Shown here: positions 39,648 to 47,875 of the stretch, in pieces | Numbering within the stretch: the first letter of the stretch is position 1 | How the letters are laid out: each line of letters starts with the position of its first letter | From: Salipiger sp. IMCC34102 | GTDB taxonomy: Bacteria; Pseudomonadota; Alphaproteobacteria; Rhodobacterales; Rhodobacteraceae | DNA length: 64,000 nt | Reading direction: 5' to 3' | Assembly (NCBI RefSeq): GCF_004145405.1 | Contig: NZ_SELQ01000010.1 | Location: 1-64,000, forward strand | Program-made: the position numbers and the translations under genes | Notes under the pieces: model-generated | Seen by the model: the letters and a program-made list of their open reading frames with translations, nothing else | Told to the model about the DNA's origin: nothing | The model's database searches: none

Positions 39648-40636
39648 AAATCTGTGCCATCGTCGTCACCTACAACCGGCTGGAGCAGTTGCGGATCACC
39701 CTGCCCCGCCTGCTGGACGAAGCGCTCGACCACGTGGTCGTCGTCGACAACGCCAGCACCGACGACACGGCCCGATGGCTCGCCACGCAAGGCGGCGACC
39801 GGGTCCGGGTGCTGACGCTCGACGACAACACCGGCGGCGCCGGCGGCTTCGAGGCGGGCATGGCCCATGCCCGTGACGCGCTCGATCCCGACTGGATGGT
39901 CCTGATGGACGACGACGCCCGCCCCCTGCCGCGCGCGATCGAGACGTTTCGCCGCGAAACACCCGTGTTGGAGACGCAATTTCCGAACCTCGGCTGCATC
40001 GCCGCCGCCGTCACCTTCCCCGACGGGGACGTGTGCGAGATGAACCGCCCGTCGCGCAACCCGTTCTGGCACGCGGGCCTGTTCCTCAAGACCCTCTTCG
40101 GCGACACCCGCTCCAGCTTCCACGTCCCCGACAGCGCGCTGGCCCCCGAGGCCGCCGCGACCGAGATCGATGTGGCTTCCTTCGTAGGCTACTTCGTGAA
40201 CCGCCGCGCGGTGTCCAGGGTCGGCCTGCCCGAAGGCGGGCTCTTCATCTACGGCGACGACGTGCTTTATTCGCTGGCACTGCGCCGGGCGGGGCTCGAC
40301 GTGGTGCTCGCCCCCGCGGTGCGCTTCGAGCACGACTGCCGGTCCCTGACCGAAGGGCTGATGGTGCGCCCGGTGTGGAAGGTCTACTACCTGACCCGCA
40401 ACGGCGTCGCCGTCGCCCGCCAGGCCGCGGGCCGCCTGCTGTTCCCCGCCGCCCTGGCGTTCTACATCGTCCAGTGGACCCGCCGCGGCCGCCACGCGCC
40501 GAAGGGTCCGCAGCGCGACGCCTATTACACCCTCATGCGCCGCGGCATCCGCGATGGCCTTCTGGGCCGCCGCGGCCGTCACGATCCCGCACACGACCTT
40601 GCAAGAGCCGCTGACAAGGCCAGTATTTCAGCATAG
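39644..40636 (+). CDS. Family 2 glycosyltransferase, probable galactofuranosyltransferase
   Basis: Protein of 330 residues. A GT-A fold is clear from ICAIVVTYNRLEQLRITLP and VVVVDNASTDDTARWL, with the metal-binding DXD in VLMDDDARPLP (about 86-92). GGLFIYGDDVLYSLALRRAG is the acceptor-site motif. The order of VVTYNR, DNAST and GGAGGF resembles GlfT-type and rhamnosyl transferases. Overlap with glf by ATGA makes Galf the likely donor sugar, though this is inferred from context. It is cytosolic or membrane-associated. Confidence 0.85.
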   Translation: MKICAIVVTYNRLEQLRITLPRLLDEALDHVVVVDNASTDDTARWLATQGGDRVRVLTLDDNTGGAGGFEAGMAHARDALDPDWMVLMDDDARPLPRAIETFRRETPVLETQFPNLGCIAAAVTFPDGDVCEMNRPSRNPFWHAGLFLKTLFGDTRSSFHVPDSALAPEAAATEIDVASFVGYFVNRRAVSRVGLPEGGLFIYGDDVLYSLALRRAGLDVVLAPAVRFEHDCRSLTEGLMVRPVWKVYYLTRNGVAVARQAAGRLLFPAALAFYIVQWTRRGRHAPKGPQRDAYYTLMRRGIRDGLLGRRGRHDPAHDLARAADKASISA

Positions 40637-40667
40637 ACTGCGCCCGAGCAGAAAAGGCCCAACGCCG

Positions 40668-41978
40668 ATGACCGACAAGACCCCACCGACCAAGAAGGAA
40701 AAGGCCGAACGCCGCGCCGAACGACTGGCCCTGGTCAGTTCGAATGCCCAGCAGGCCCCACAGGACCAAGACTCGAAGTCCACCTCGGACGAGGCATCCC
40801 CGCAACAGACAGCAGGCGTTGCCCTGCCCGGAACCCGCCCCGTGGCGCGTCCCGCCCGCGCCAAGGCGCGGCACTGGGGACTCTTGGTGGTCTTTTTCCT
40901 GATGGTCGTCGCCCCCGTCGCGTTTTCCGGCTGGTATCTCTGGACCCGCGCCGCAGACCAGTATGCCTCGACCCTGGGCTTCACGGTCCGAAGCGAGGAC
41001 TCCGCCTCAGCCTCCGATCTGATCGGCGGGCTCAGCGCGGGCCTGGGCGGCGGGTCCGCCAGCAGCGAAACGGATATCCTCTACGAATACATCTCCAGCC
41101 AGGAAATGGTCCGGAAGGTCGATGTGGCCCTCGATCTCAGGCAGATATACTCGGTGCACGCGGACACCGACCCGCTGATGTCCTTCAATCCCGACGGCGC
41201 CACCATCGAGGACCTCGTGGACTTCTGGCAGCGTATGGTTCGCGTCTCCTACGACAGTGGCACCGGGCTGATGGAACTGATGGTGCTGGCCTACGACCCC
41301 GCCGACGCCACCCGCATCGCCGAGGCGATCTTCGCCGAAAGCTCCAACTTGGTGAACGAGCTTTCCTCGATCGCCCGCACCGATGCCACCCGCTATGCCC
41401 AGGAAGATCTCGACGTGGCGCTCGAACGGCTGAAGGAAGTCCGGGAGGCCTTCACCGCCTTCCGGCTGGAAAACCAGATCGTGGACCTCAACGCCGACAT
41501 CCAAGGGCAGATGGGCCTTCTGAACACACTGCAGGCCCAGCAGGCTGCGGCGCTGATCGAATACGACCTGATCTCGGAAACCGCGGGGGCTTCCGACCCG
41601 CGGGTCGAACAGGCCCGCCGCCGGCTCGACGTGATTGAGGCGCGTATCGCAGAGGAACGCCGCAAGTTCGGATCGGGCGGCGGATCGACCGACCCCGAGG
41701 GTGTGAAATACGCCACCACCGTGGCCGAATTCGAAGGGCTGACCGTCGAACGCGAATACGTCGAGGCCGCCTATGCGCGGGCCCTGACGGCGCTGGACAC
41801 TGCGCGCGCGGACGCCGCCCGCCAGTCGTTCTACTTGGCCCCCTACATCACGCCCACGCTGGCCGAGAGATCGCAGTACCCCCAGCGGTTTCTGATCCTG
41901 GGATTGATCGCGCTCTTCTGCTTTCTGATCTGGGCGATTGCCAGTCTCGTGTACTACGCCTTCCGCGACCGAAAATGA
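40668..41978 (+). CDS. Capsule export inner-membrane protein (KpsE/PCP-3-like)
   Basis: Protein of 436 residues from the ATG at 40668. A charged, disordered cytoplasmic tail of about 65 residues (rich in Lys, Arg, Gln, Ser) precedes the first membrane helix (about 68-90). The periplasmic domain has YASTLGFTVRSEDSASASD and a long coiled coil (DVALERLKEVREAFTAFRLENQ...). A second helix (about 408-430) is near the C-terminus. This is the polysaccharide co-polymerase layout of KpsE/WcbD, bridging the ABC exporter to the outer-membrane channel. It overlaps the ATPase gene by 4 bases. Confidence 0.88.
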   Translation: MTDKTPPTKKEKAERRAERLALVSSNAQQAPQDQDSKSTSDEASPQQTAGVALPGTRPVARPARAKARHWGLLVVFFLMVVAPVAFSGWYLWTRAADQYASTLGFTVRSEDSASASDLIGGLSAGLGGGSASSETDILYEYISSQEMVRKVDVALDLRQIYSVHADTDPLMSFNPDGATIEDLVDFWQRMVRVSYDSGTGLMELMVLAYDPADATRIAEAIFAESSNLVNELSSIARTDATRYAQEDLDVALERLKEVREAFTAFRLENQIVDLNADIQGQMGLLNTLQAQQAAALIEYDLISETAGASDPRVEQARRRLDVIEARIAEERRKFGSGGGSTDPEGVKYATTVAEFEGLTVEREYVEAAYARALTALDTARADAARQSFYLAPYITPTLAERSQYPQRFLILGLIALFCFLIWAIASLVYYAFRDRK

Positions 41979-42646
41979 TCCGCTTCGAAAACGTCTCGAA
42001 GGTCTTCCGCACCCCCGGCGGCGGGCGCAAGACCATCTTCGAGAACGCCAACATCACCTTTCCCACCGGACGCTCGGTGGGGCTTCTGGGCCGTAACGGT
42101 GCGGGCAAGACGACCTTGCTCAAGATGATCGGCGGTTCGGTCGCACCCGATGCAGGCGTGATCTCCAAAAGTGGTACAGTCAGCTGGACCGTAGGCTTTG
42201 CGGGCAGCTTCAACCGCGCCATGAGCGGTGCGCAGAACACCAAGTTCGTGGCGCGCATCTACGGCGTCGACACCGACGAGCTGATGGATTTCGTGCAGGA
42301 CTTCGCGGAACTGGGCGGCCACTTCTATGCCCCCGTACGCAACTACTCGTCTGGAATGAAGTCGCGGCTCGCTTTCGGGCTATCGATCGGCATCCCCTTC
42401 GATACCTACCTCGTGGACGAGGTCACGGCCGTCGGCGATGCCGCCTTCAAGCGCAAAAGCCGCGAAGCCTTCCTTGCGCGCATGGAACGGTCCGGCGCCA
42501 TCGTGGTCACCCACTCGATGCGGCAGCTGAAGAAATTGTGCCAGTCGGGTGTCGTTCTGGACGACGGCAAGATGACTTACTTCGAAGACATCAATGATGC
42601 CATCGACCAGCACCACCAGAACATGGGCTCTGACGAAGACGAATAG
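41975..42646 (+). CDS. Capsular polysaccharide ABC-transporter ATPase (KpsT-like)
   Basis: Protein of 223 residues. Walker A is GRNGAGKTT at 39-47. The signature is degenerate (YSSGMKSRLAFGLSI), as is normal for KpsT/Wzt proteins. Walker B is TYLVDEVTAVGD, and the switch His lies in IVVTHSMRQL. It lacks the C-terminal carbohydrate-binding domain of Wzt, so recognition of a capped glycan is not expected. It is the last gene of the glf-GT2-kpsE-kpsT set. Its stop is immediately followed by a parS-like palindrome of the neighbouring replication module. Confidence 0.9.
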   Translation: MIRFENVSKVFRTPGGGRKTIFENANITFPTGRSVGLLGRNGAGKTTLLKMIGGSVAPDAGVISKSGTVSWTVGFAGSFNRAMSGAQNTKFVARIYGVDTDELMDFVQDFAELGGHFYAPVRNYSSGMKSRLAFGLSIGIPFDTYLVDEVTAVGDAAFKRKSREAFLARMERSGAIVVTHSMRQLKKLCQSGVVLDDGKMTYFEDINDAIDQHHQNMGSDEDE

Positions 42647-42661
42647 GTTTCACTGCGAAAC
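42647..42661. promoter_or_regulatory. parS-like imperfect palindrome downstream of parB
   Basis: GTTTCACTGCGAAAC resembles the ParB-binding consensus TGTTTCACGTGAAACA with one extra base. It lies just beyond the 3' end of parB, while a related perfect palindrome lies upstream of parB. Confidence 0.5.
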
Positions 42662-42710
42662 AGGCTCTGATGGGCGTGTTAGTATCTGCCGCAAGGTTCT
42701 GAATGCGGCT

Positions 42711-43736
42711 CTATTCCACGTCCCGCATCACGGCCATCAACCGCTTCACGAAGGACGGGCTTTGCAGCGCGATCCCCGACAGGCGGATGTCACCGTTGGC
42801 CTCGATCCGGATGCTCAGACCCGACGGCAGCGTTTCGCGCTGACTGGGCAGCTTGGGGCGATCCTCACGCGCGTAAGGCGGCGGAGTGGCCGGTGGAGTG
42901 TTCATGGTCCGCAACAGGGCAGCTGTCTCTTCTCCGGGATCGCGGTTTGGCAAGGTCTCCAGCGCTGTCGCCAACCGATCACCCAGCCCGGGATCCACGC
43001 CTAAGGCCTGTGCCAGCGCCAGACCGGTGCGCTCGGTCAGATGGGTAGGGTGCCGCAGCACCCCGTCCAACGCCCGCACCAACCCCACGAAATTGCCGAT
43101 CTTCGACCGCTTCGACCGCGACACTGCTGCAAACAATGTGGACAACGCTACACGGTCCGATGGGAATACCCCCCGATCCGTTGCCCGCGCCACGATCCGC
43201 GCGCGTTCGTAGAACGACAGGCCGACGCGGATTTCGTTCTCCTCGACCATCGCGACGTAGGAGTGCGCGGCATCGGCAGGTGTCCGTACCAACGCCAGTA
43301 TTGTGTCGAACGCAAGGTCTTTCGTCTCTAACGTCAAATCCCGCATCGCGGCGAGACGCCGCCAGCCAGAGATCAGGCCAAAACGTCCGCCTTCGAGCGC
43401 GACCACCTCGATCGCCGTTTGCTGGCCACGCTCGCGCAAGCTGTCCTTCAACACTTGCAGCTCGTCCGCATCCGCCGCCATCCGGTCGCGTACAAGGTGA
43501 TCTGCTTCGATCAGGTGCAGCGGCAACCGCTGGATCAGACGCCCTTCGTTGCGCGCATCCGTCAGGGTCTGTGCCACCTCCGCCAAGGCAGCCGAAGCCG
43601 AGGCATCCTGTGCCACATCCGCGATCGGCATCCGAGACGCTCCCATGCCGCGGGGCAGAGCGCTCTTGGTTTCCAATGCCGGGGCGGTGCGCCCCTGCGC
43701 CGGGTCCGGTGGTGTCAGACGTTTGCGTTTTGCCAT
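42711..43736 (-). CDS. parB: Plasmid partition protein ParB/RepB
   Basis: Protein of 341 residues from the ATG at 43736 (GGAGG upstream). The N-terminal ParB/Srx domain shows RLPLHLIEADHLVRDRM, LKDSLRERGQQTAIEVV and the CTP-binding-type ISGWRRLAAM. The central helix-turn-helix region begins with ENEIRVGLSFYERARIVA. A variable linker leads to the C-terminal dimerisation part. It binds centromere sites and works with ParA for segregation. It lies downstream of parA on the same strand, 130 bases away, with a perfect parS-like palindrome between them. Confidence 0.88.
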   Translation of the reverse strand: MAKRKRLTPPDPAQGRTAPALETKSALPRGMGASRMPIADVAQDASASAALAEVAQTLTDARNEGRLIQRLPLHLIEADHLVRDRMAADADELQVLKDSLRERGQQTAIEVVALEGGRFGLISGWRRLAAMRDLTLETKDLAFDTILALVRTPADAAHSYVAMVEENEIRVGLSFYERARIVARATDRGVFPSDRVALSTLFAAVSRSKRSKIGNFVGLVRALDGVLRHPTHLTERTGLALAQALGVDPGLGDRLATALETLPNRDPGEETAALLRTMNTPPATPPPYAREDRPKLPSQRETLPSGLSIRIEANGDIRLSGIALQSPSFVKRLMAVMRDVE

Positions 43737-43829
43737 GCCGGGTCCTCCTTTTGCGCCTCTTTGGGGCCGCAAAATAAATGCGTTCCGACCCCACCGTGCG
43801 GTGCGCGAAAATTATATCTCGAATCCATG

Positions 43830-43849
43830 ATGTTTCGCATGCGAAACAT
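43830..43849. promoter_or_regulatory. Perfect 20-bp palindrome between parA and parB, probable parS
   Basis: ATGTTTCGCATGCGAAACAT is fully self-complementary. Its TGTTTC...GAAACA arms equal those of the bacterial parS consensus, with a 6-base instead of 4-base centre. Its position between the partition genes supports a centromere role. Confidence 0.65.
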
Positions 43850-43866
43850 ATTATGTAATATAGAAC

Positions 43867-45246
43867 TCATTCCGCGGCGTCCCGTTGCGCAATCTCGTCC
43901 CGCCGCCAGGCCCCCAACAACAGGGTCTTGAAGGCGGCATAGGTGGCATCGAAGGTCTCGCGTCCGCGGGCATAAGTCTCTCGGTTGAAATCGCGGTAAT
44001 CCGCTTCGTAGATCCCCTGCACGTGCTCACCTGCCTGACCGATGAGTGCCGTAAAATCCTGTCGGTGCGGTGACAGCGTCTTGCCAAGATAGGCCTGCAT
44101 CAGTCCGGCCATCTCTGTCTGTTGTCCCGCATCGAAACGGGTGACGATGGCGCGGACCGCATCCCACTGGAACGCCATCTCTTCCCGACCCAGCGCGCGC
44201 GCTGCGAGGTTTTCGCCCTCTTCGATGGACTGGAACGTCGTGTGCAGCATGTCAAAGAAGCGGCCGGTGGAATCGAACTCAAGGAACGACGCCCCCACCG
44301 GCACCAGCAGGATGTCCGCCGCCGCCAACCCATTGATGGTGAGGTAACCTAGGGCAGGGGGGGTATCGATAAAGACCAAATCGTATTCGTCAAGGATCCC
44401 GTCTGCTTCCAACGTGTGGGTCAGCGCGTCCCACAGCTTCCACCCACGGCCCTGCATCCGCCAGACAGGCACCTGGAATTCGGCCCAGTACAGGTTCAGC
44501 TGGGCGCCGATCAGGTCGATGTTGGGCCAGTGGGTCTTTTGCACGAGGCTCTGCGCGGTGATCCCAAGGCTTTCCGTCAACGTGTCGTCCAGCGGGGTTG
44601 GGGCGTCGCCCCGGTCCAGCCGTCGCTGGTTGTCGGATTGCAGATGTTTCGCATAGTGACGCGCCAGCAGCGGAAAGACCGTCTGCCACTCGTCCTCCAC
44701 GCGGCCGCCGAAGACGGAGGTCATCGAGGCCTGGCTGTCGAGGTCCACCACCAGCACCCGGTAGCCGTCGAGGGCCGCCGACATCGCCAGATGCGCCGCC
44801 GTCGAGGTCTTGCCCACCCCGCCCTTGAAGTTCGCCACGGCGATCATCTTGGCGGGCAGACCCTCGGGCCGGTAGGGGATGTATTCCTTGGCCTTCGATC
44901 CCTCGCGTCCGAAGTGGGCCCGCAGGCGCAGCACTTCGTCGAGGGTGAACCACTTGGCCCCGCCGGCCGTCTCCGAAGTGCCCTGCGGCAGGTCGGGGTT
45001 CTGTTTCAGCACCCGCCGGAAATGCGCGGGCGCCACGGGGATCAGGTAGCGCGTGATCTCCCAGGTGGAAAAAAGCCGCAGGTGCCGCCGCCCGTCTTCG
45101 GCTAGACCGCGACCGGCCAGATCATCGCGTCCCGACCGGGCGGCGGCGGCGATCTGTGCGAAGCCTTCGGTCGTCACGGAGCCTTCGAGTTCGGCCATGG
45201 CGGCATCGGGGTTGATGCGGAAATAGGGGGGAAGCGTGCCTGTCAT
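43867..45246 (-). CDS. parA: Plasmid partition ATPase ParA/RepA
   Basis: Protein of 459 residues from the ATG at 45246 (GAGG upstream); the frame extends to 45486 but the extra part is unlike the family. The first 150 residues form an N-terminal DNA-binding region typical of type Ia ParA proteins, able to repress their own promoter. The deviant Walker A is NFKGGVGKTS, followed by VLVVDLDSQASMTS (A') and LVFIDTPPALGYL (Walker B). It moves ParB-parS complexes over the nucleoid. It is divergent from repA, with the origin between. Confidence 0.9.
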   Translation of the reverse strand: MTGTLPPYFRINPDAAMAELEGSVTTEGFAQIAAAARSGRDDLAGRGLAEDGRRHLRLFSTWEITRYLIPVAPAHFRRVLKQNPDLPQGTSETAGGAKWFTLDEVLRLRAHFGREGSKAKEYIPYRPEGLPAKMIAVANFKGGVGKTSTAAHLAMSAALDGYRVLVVDLDSQASMTSVFGGRVEDEWQTVFPLLARHYAKHLQSDNQRRLDRGDAPTPLDDTLTESLGITAQSLVQKTHWPNIDLIGAQLNLYWAEFQVPVWRMQGRGWKLWDALTHTLEADGILDEYDLVFIDTPPALGYLTINGLAAADILLVPVGASFLEFDSTGRFFDMLHTTFQSIEEGENLAARALGREEMAFQWDAVRAIVTRFDAGQQTEMAGLMQAYLGKTLSPHRQDFTALIGQAGEHVQGIYEADYRDFNRETYARGRETFDATYAAFKTLLLGAWRRDEIAQRDAAE

Positions 45247-45498
45247 ATGGACCTCTGGTTCACCCTTATGTGCGGGCTTTCGGTCAATATACGCGAAAAC
45301 GCCGCACATGGAAGAAAAGGTTGCACATGGCAGTGCTTTTCTCAAGAAAACAAGGCGGATTACCATCCTACTACCACGGGGTGGGCAGACAGAAAAAAAA
45401 AACATGGGGTTAAATATGGTTAGAATGTCGTTATGGGTTTGGGCACTTTCTGCAACCCGCTGGATTCTCGTGGGTTTGGGCGTCACCGAAACACTGGT

Positions 45499-45559
45499 GC
45501 GACTCTGATCCCCCGATGGCGCGATTCCGATCCCCCGAGCCTGCGACTCCGATCCGCCG
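45499..45559 (+). repeat. Three iterons, 22-bp period
   Basis: GCGACTCTGATCCCCCGA (45499), GCGATTCCGATCCCCCGA (45521) and GCGACTCCGATCCGCCG (45543) are direct repeats exactly 22 bp apart, two helical turns, upstream of repA. They are probable RepA binding sites controlling initiation and copy number. Confidence 0.75.
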
Positions 45560-45581
45560 TCACGGGGCGTTTACAGATGCT

Positions 45582-45590
45582 TGTGGATAA
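45582..45590 (-). promoter_or_regulatory. DnaA box
   Basis: The plus strand reads TGTGGATAA, so the minus strand has the consensus DnaA box TTATCCACA. It lies 23 bases from the last iteron and 75 bases before repA. Confidence 0.7.
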
Positions 45591-45664
45591 CTCTAGGGTG
45601 TCACTGAAACCCCGAAGCGGGAATCCAAGGCTGGCAACGATCGGCACGAGCGGCAGGCACATTC

Positions 45665-46630
45665 ATGAGCACGGCACAGGACTTCTTCGTCTGCGATCTT
45701 TTCGATGCCGCCCCCAAGGGAGACTTGGGGTCGATGGAGCATCCGATGTTCTCGCTCTCGACCCGGCCTGACCGGACGATCCGGCATTACACCCGCGGCG
45801 ACGTGACGGTCACGGTGACGCCTTCCGTCCGCGGGCGCGCCACGATCCACGACAAGGATATCGTGATCTACTGCATCAGCCAGCTGATGGCCGCGCTGAA
45901 CGCGGGCCGCGCCATCGCGCGCACGCTGACGCTGACCGCGCACGATCTGCTGATCGCCACCCGGCGCGATACGGGCGGCGACAGCTACACACGCCTGCGC
46001 GACGCCTTCGAGCGGCTGGCGGGTACGCGCATCACCACCAATATCGCCACCGGCGACATCGAGACCACCAGCGGCTTCGGCCTCATCGACGCCTGGGAGA
46101 TCGTGCGCCGCAACCGTGGCGGCCGGATGGTAAGCGTGCGGGTGACCCTGTCGGAGTGGCTGTTCCGCGCGGTACAGTCCAAGTCGGTGCTGACACTCAG
46201 CCGCGAGTACTTCGGATTGCGCAAACCGCTCGAGCGGCGGATCTACGAACTGGCCCGTAAGCATTGCGGCCACCAGCGGACCTGGGTGGCCAGCGTCGCC
46301 ACGCTGCATGAAAAGGCAGGTTCGGACGCGCCCTTGCGGGTATTCCGTGCGGCCTTGCGCCGAATGATCGAGGCCGACGGTCTGCCGGATTACGCGCTGG
46401 CCGAAGAGCCGGGCGACCTGATCCGGGTGACCCGCCGCGGCGTGCCGGCCGAGGCGGGGGCGACGCTGTCATCGGATACGCTGGAACGGGCCCGGGCCCT
46501 GGCCCCCGGCGCGGACGTCTACGCGCTGGAGGCGGAGTGGCGAGGCTTCTGGGTGGCCTCCGGTCAGCCGCGCCTGCGCTCCGCGGACGCGGCCTTCCTG
46601 GGTTGGCTGAAAGGCCGTGTGGCGCGCTAG
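45665..46630 (+). CDS. repA: Plasmid replication initiator RepA
   Basis: Protein of 321 residues of the RepA initiator type used by Rhodobacteraceae plasmids. It starts STAQDFFVCDLFDAAPKGD and contains HPMFSLSTRPD, HDKDIVIYCISQLMAALNAG and the winged-helix segment RTLTLTAHDLLIATRRDTGGDSY. A second DNA-binding part includes LSREYFGLRKPLERRIYELARKHCG. It would bind the iterons just upstream. Its stop codon overlaps that of the convergent DUF2793 gene in a shared CTAG, so there is no terminator between them. It and parAB define the replicon type. Confidence 0.88.
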   Translation: MSTAQDFFVCDLFDAAPKGDLGSMEHPMFSLSTRPDRTIRHYTRGDVTVTVTPSVRGRATIHDKDIVIYCISQLMAALNAGRAIARTLTLTAHDLLIATRRDTGGDSYTRLRDAFERLAGTRITTNIATGDIETTSGFGLIDAWEIVRRNRGGRMVSVRVTLSEWLFRAVQSKSVLTLSREYFGLRKPLERRIYELARKHCGHQRTWVASVATLHEKAGSDAPLRVFRAALRRMIEADGLPDYALAEEPGDLIRVTRRGVPAEAGATLSSDTLERARALAPGADVYALEAEWRGFWVASGQPRLRSADAAFLGWLKGRVAR

Positions 46631-47736
46631 AAGGATCCGGCTGCCTGGACGTGGTGTTCCGTGACCAGAAGGCATTCGCCGTCGAGCATGACCAGCGGTC
46701 CGGGGTCGGTGGCGGCCTGCCGCGACTGAAGCGTGACGATGTCACCGGCAGCGACGGTCACCCAGCGGGTCACGTAACTGGTGCCGGTATAATGGCCGCT
46801 GTTGCCACGGGCATAGGACGACTGGCCAATTCCGGGATGCCGAACCCCGTTGATCGCCACCGCAAGGTCGAAGGCCGCACGGTCGATGCCGGTTCCCGAG
46901 CCGATGACCTGGCCGTGGACCCTGATCCGTCCGCCTGTCAGGCACCGGATCCCATCGCCCGCGCGTTCGAACGTCGCGGTATCGCGGAGGTCCTCGACTC
47001 CGTTCATCGGCACATCCGTGAAATTCGCCGACAGCAGGTTGGTCGTGGTGTCGCTGTTGCGCAGCTGGCAGATCGCGGGGCCGGTGGGCGTCGCGGGCAG
47101 GCTGACCTGTCCCGTGGCAGCGTCGATCCGCAAGGCTTCGGTGAAGGTGGATCCGTCGGCGCTGACCTTGACGCTGAAGTCGTTCGATCCCGCCAGACCC
47201 ATCTCGGCGTGGCCGGCGAAATCGGACTGGAACAGCAAGCTCGCGGTCTGGGTCGTATCGGATTTGTTGATCTTGAGCTGATGCCCGCCGCCGTCGTGGT
47301 CGAGCAAGGTCGCATCCGCAGCCACCGCCAGACGGTTGGTCGCATCCGAGGTCGCGTTGACCCCAATCCCGTCGAGGTTCTGCAGATCGAGCGCACCGCC
47401 CAGGGACGTCCAGCCTTGCGCGGTGCGCAGCTTCAGCACGCCCGCCTCTGCGTCCCAGATACGCCAGCCGGTCTGTGGCGTGAGGAACAGCCAGCCGCCG
47501 CCCGCGAAGGCCGCGATGTCGCCTGCGTGCCCGGCCCAGGGGTCCGACGCCGCGTCCCCTACCAGAAAGCACTGGCCTTCGGGCGGGCTGGCGGGGGGCG
47601 TCGTGGCGTCCCACAACTGCACGCTGGCCTGCACGGCAATGTCGAGCCGTTCGAGGGCTTCGTTGTGGGTCACGTGTTTCTGGGCCTGTGTCCCTTCGAT
47701 GAAAGGCAGATCGAGACGAGGGGAGAAGGTGGTCAT
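46627..47736 (-). CDS. DUF2793-domain protein
   Basis: Protein of 369 residues from the ATG at 47736; the ATG at 47742 is equally placed to the GGAG site. The N-terminal half is a DUF2793 domain: SPRLDLPFIEGTQAQKHVT, HNEALERLDIAVQASVQLW, then PPEGQCFLVGDAASDPWAGH and GWRIWDAEAGVL. This module is usual in Rhodobacteraceae phage-tail or gene-transfer-agent-like proteins that touch the cell surface glycan. The C-terminal half is a beta-rich head with GHYTGTSYVTRWVTVAAGD, like a C1q/TNF-type trimer. No other phage gene is nearby. It may be a surface or glycan-binding protein; this is inferred. Confidence 0.75.
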   Translation of the reverse strand: MTTFSPRLDLPFIEGTQAQKHVTHNEALERLDIAVQASVQLWDATTPPASPPEGQCFLVGDAASDPWAGHAGDIAAFAGGGWLFLTPQTGWRIWDAEAGVLKLRTAQGWTSLGGALDLQNLDGIGVNATSDATNRLAVAADATLLDHDGGGHQLKINKSDTTQTASLLFQSDFAGHAEMGLAGSNDFSVKVSADGSTFTEALRIDAATGQVSLPATPTGPAICQLRNSDTTTNLLSANFTDVPMNGVEDLRDTATFERAGDGIRCLTGGRIRVHGQVIGSGTGIDRAAFDLAVAINGVRHPGIGQSSYARGNSGHYTGTSYVTRWVTVAAGDIVTLQSRQAATDPGPLVMLDGECLLVTEHHVQAAGSF

Positions 47737-47875
47737 GGGCATGCTCTCCGCTGGGGTGAGGATGCGCGAAGGTGTCGGTCGAAAGGGGATAACGGCAGAT
47801 GAGGGTGCCGCGCGCTGCGGGCGCAACGCCAAGGGCGTTCTTGAAGGGAGGGTCTAGCCCATCCGAAGCAACCCG

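Larger units (their letters stand above)
45247..45664. other. Probable replication origin region
   Basis: This 418-base non-coding space between parA and repA contains an A+T-rich run (poly-A near 45391), two copies of GTGGGTTTGGGC-like sequence (near 45435 and 45471), three 22-bp spaced iterons (45499-45559) and a perfect DnaA box (45582-45590). This is the arrangement of an iteron-type plasmid origin adjacent to its initiator gene. Confidence 0.65.
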
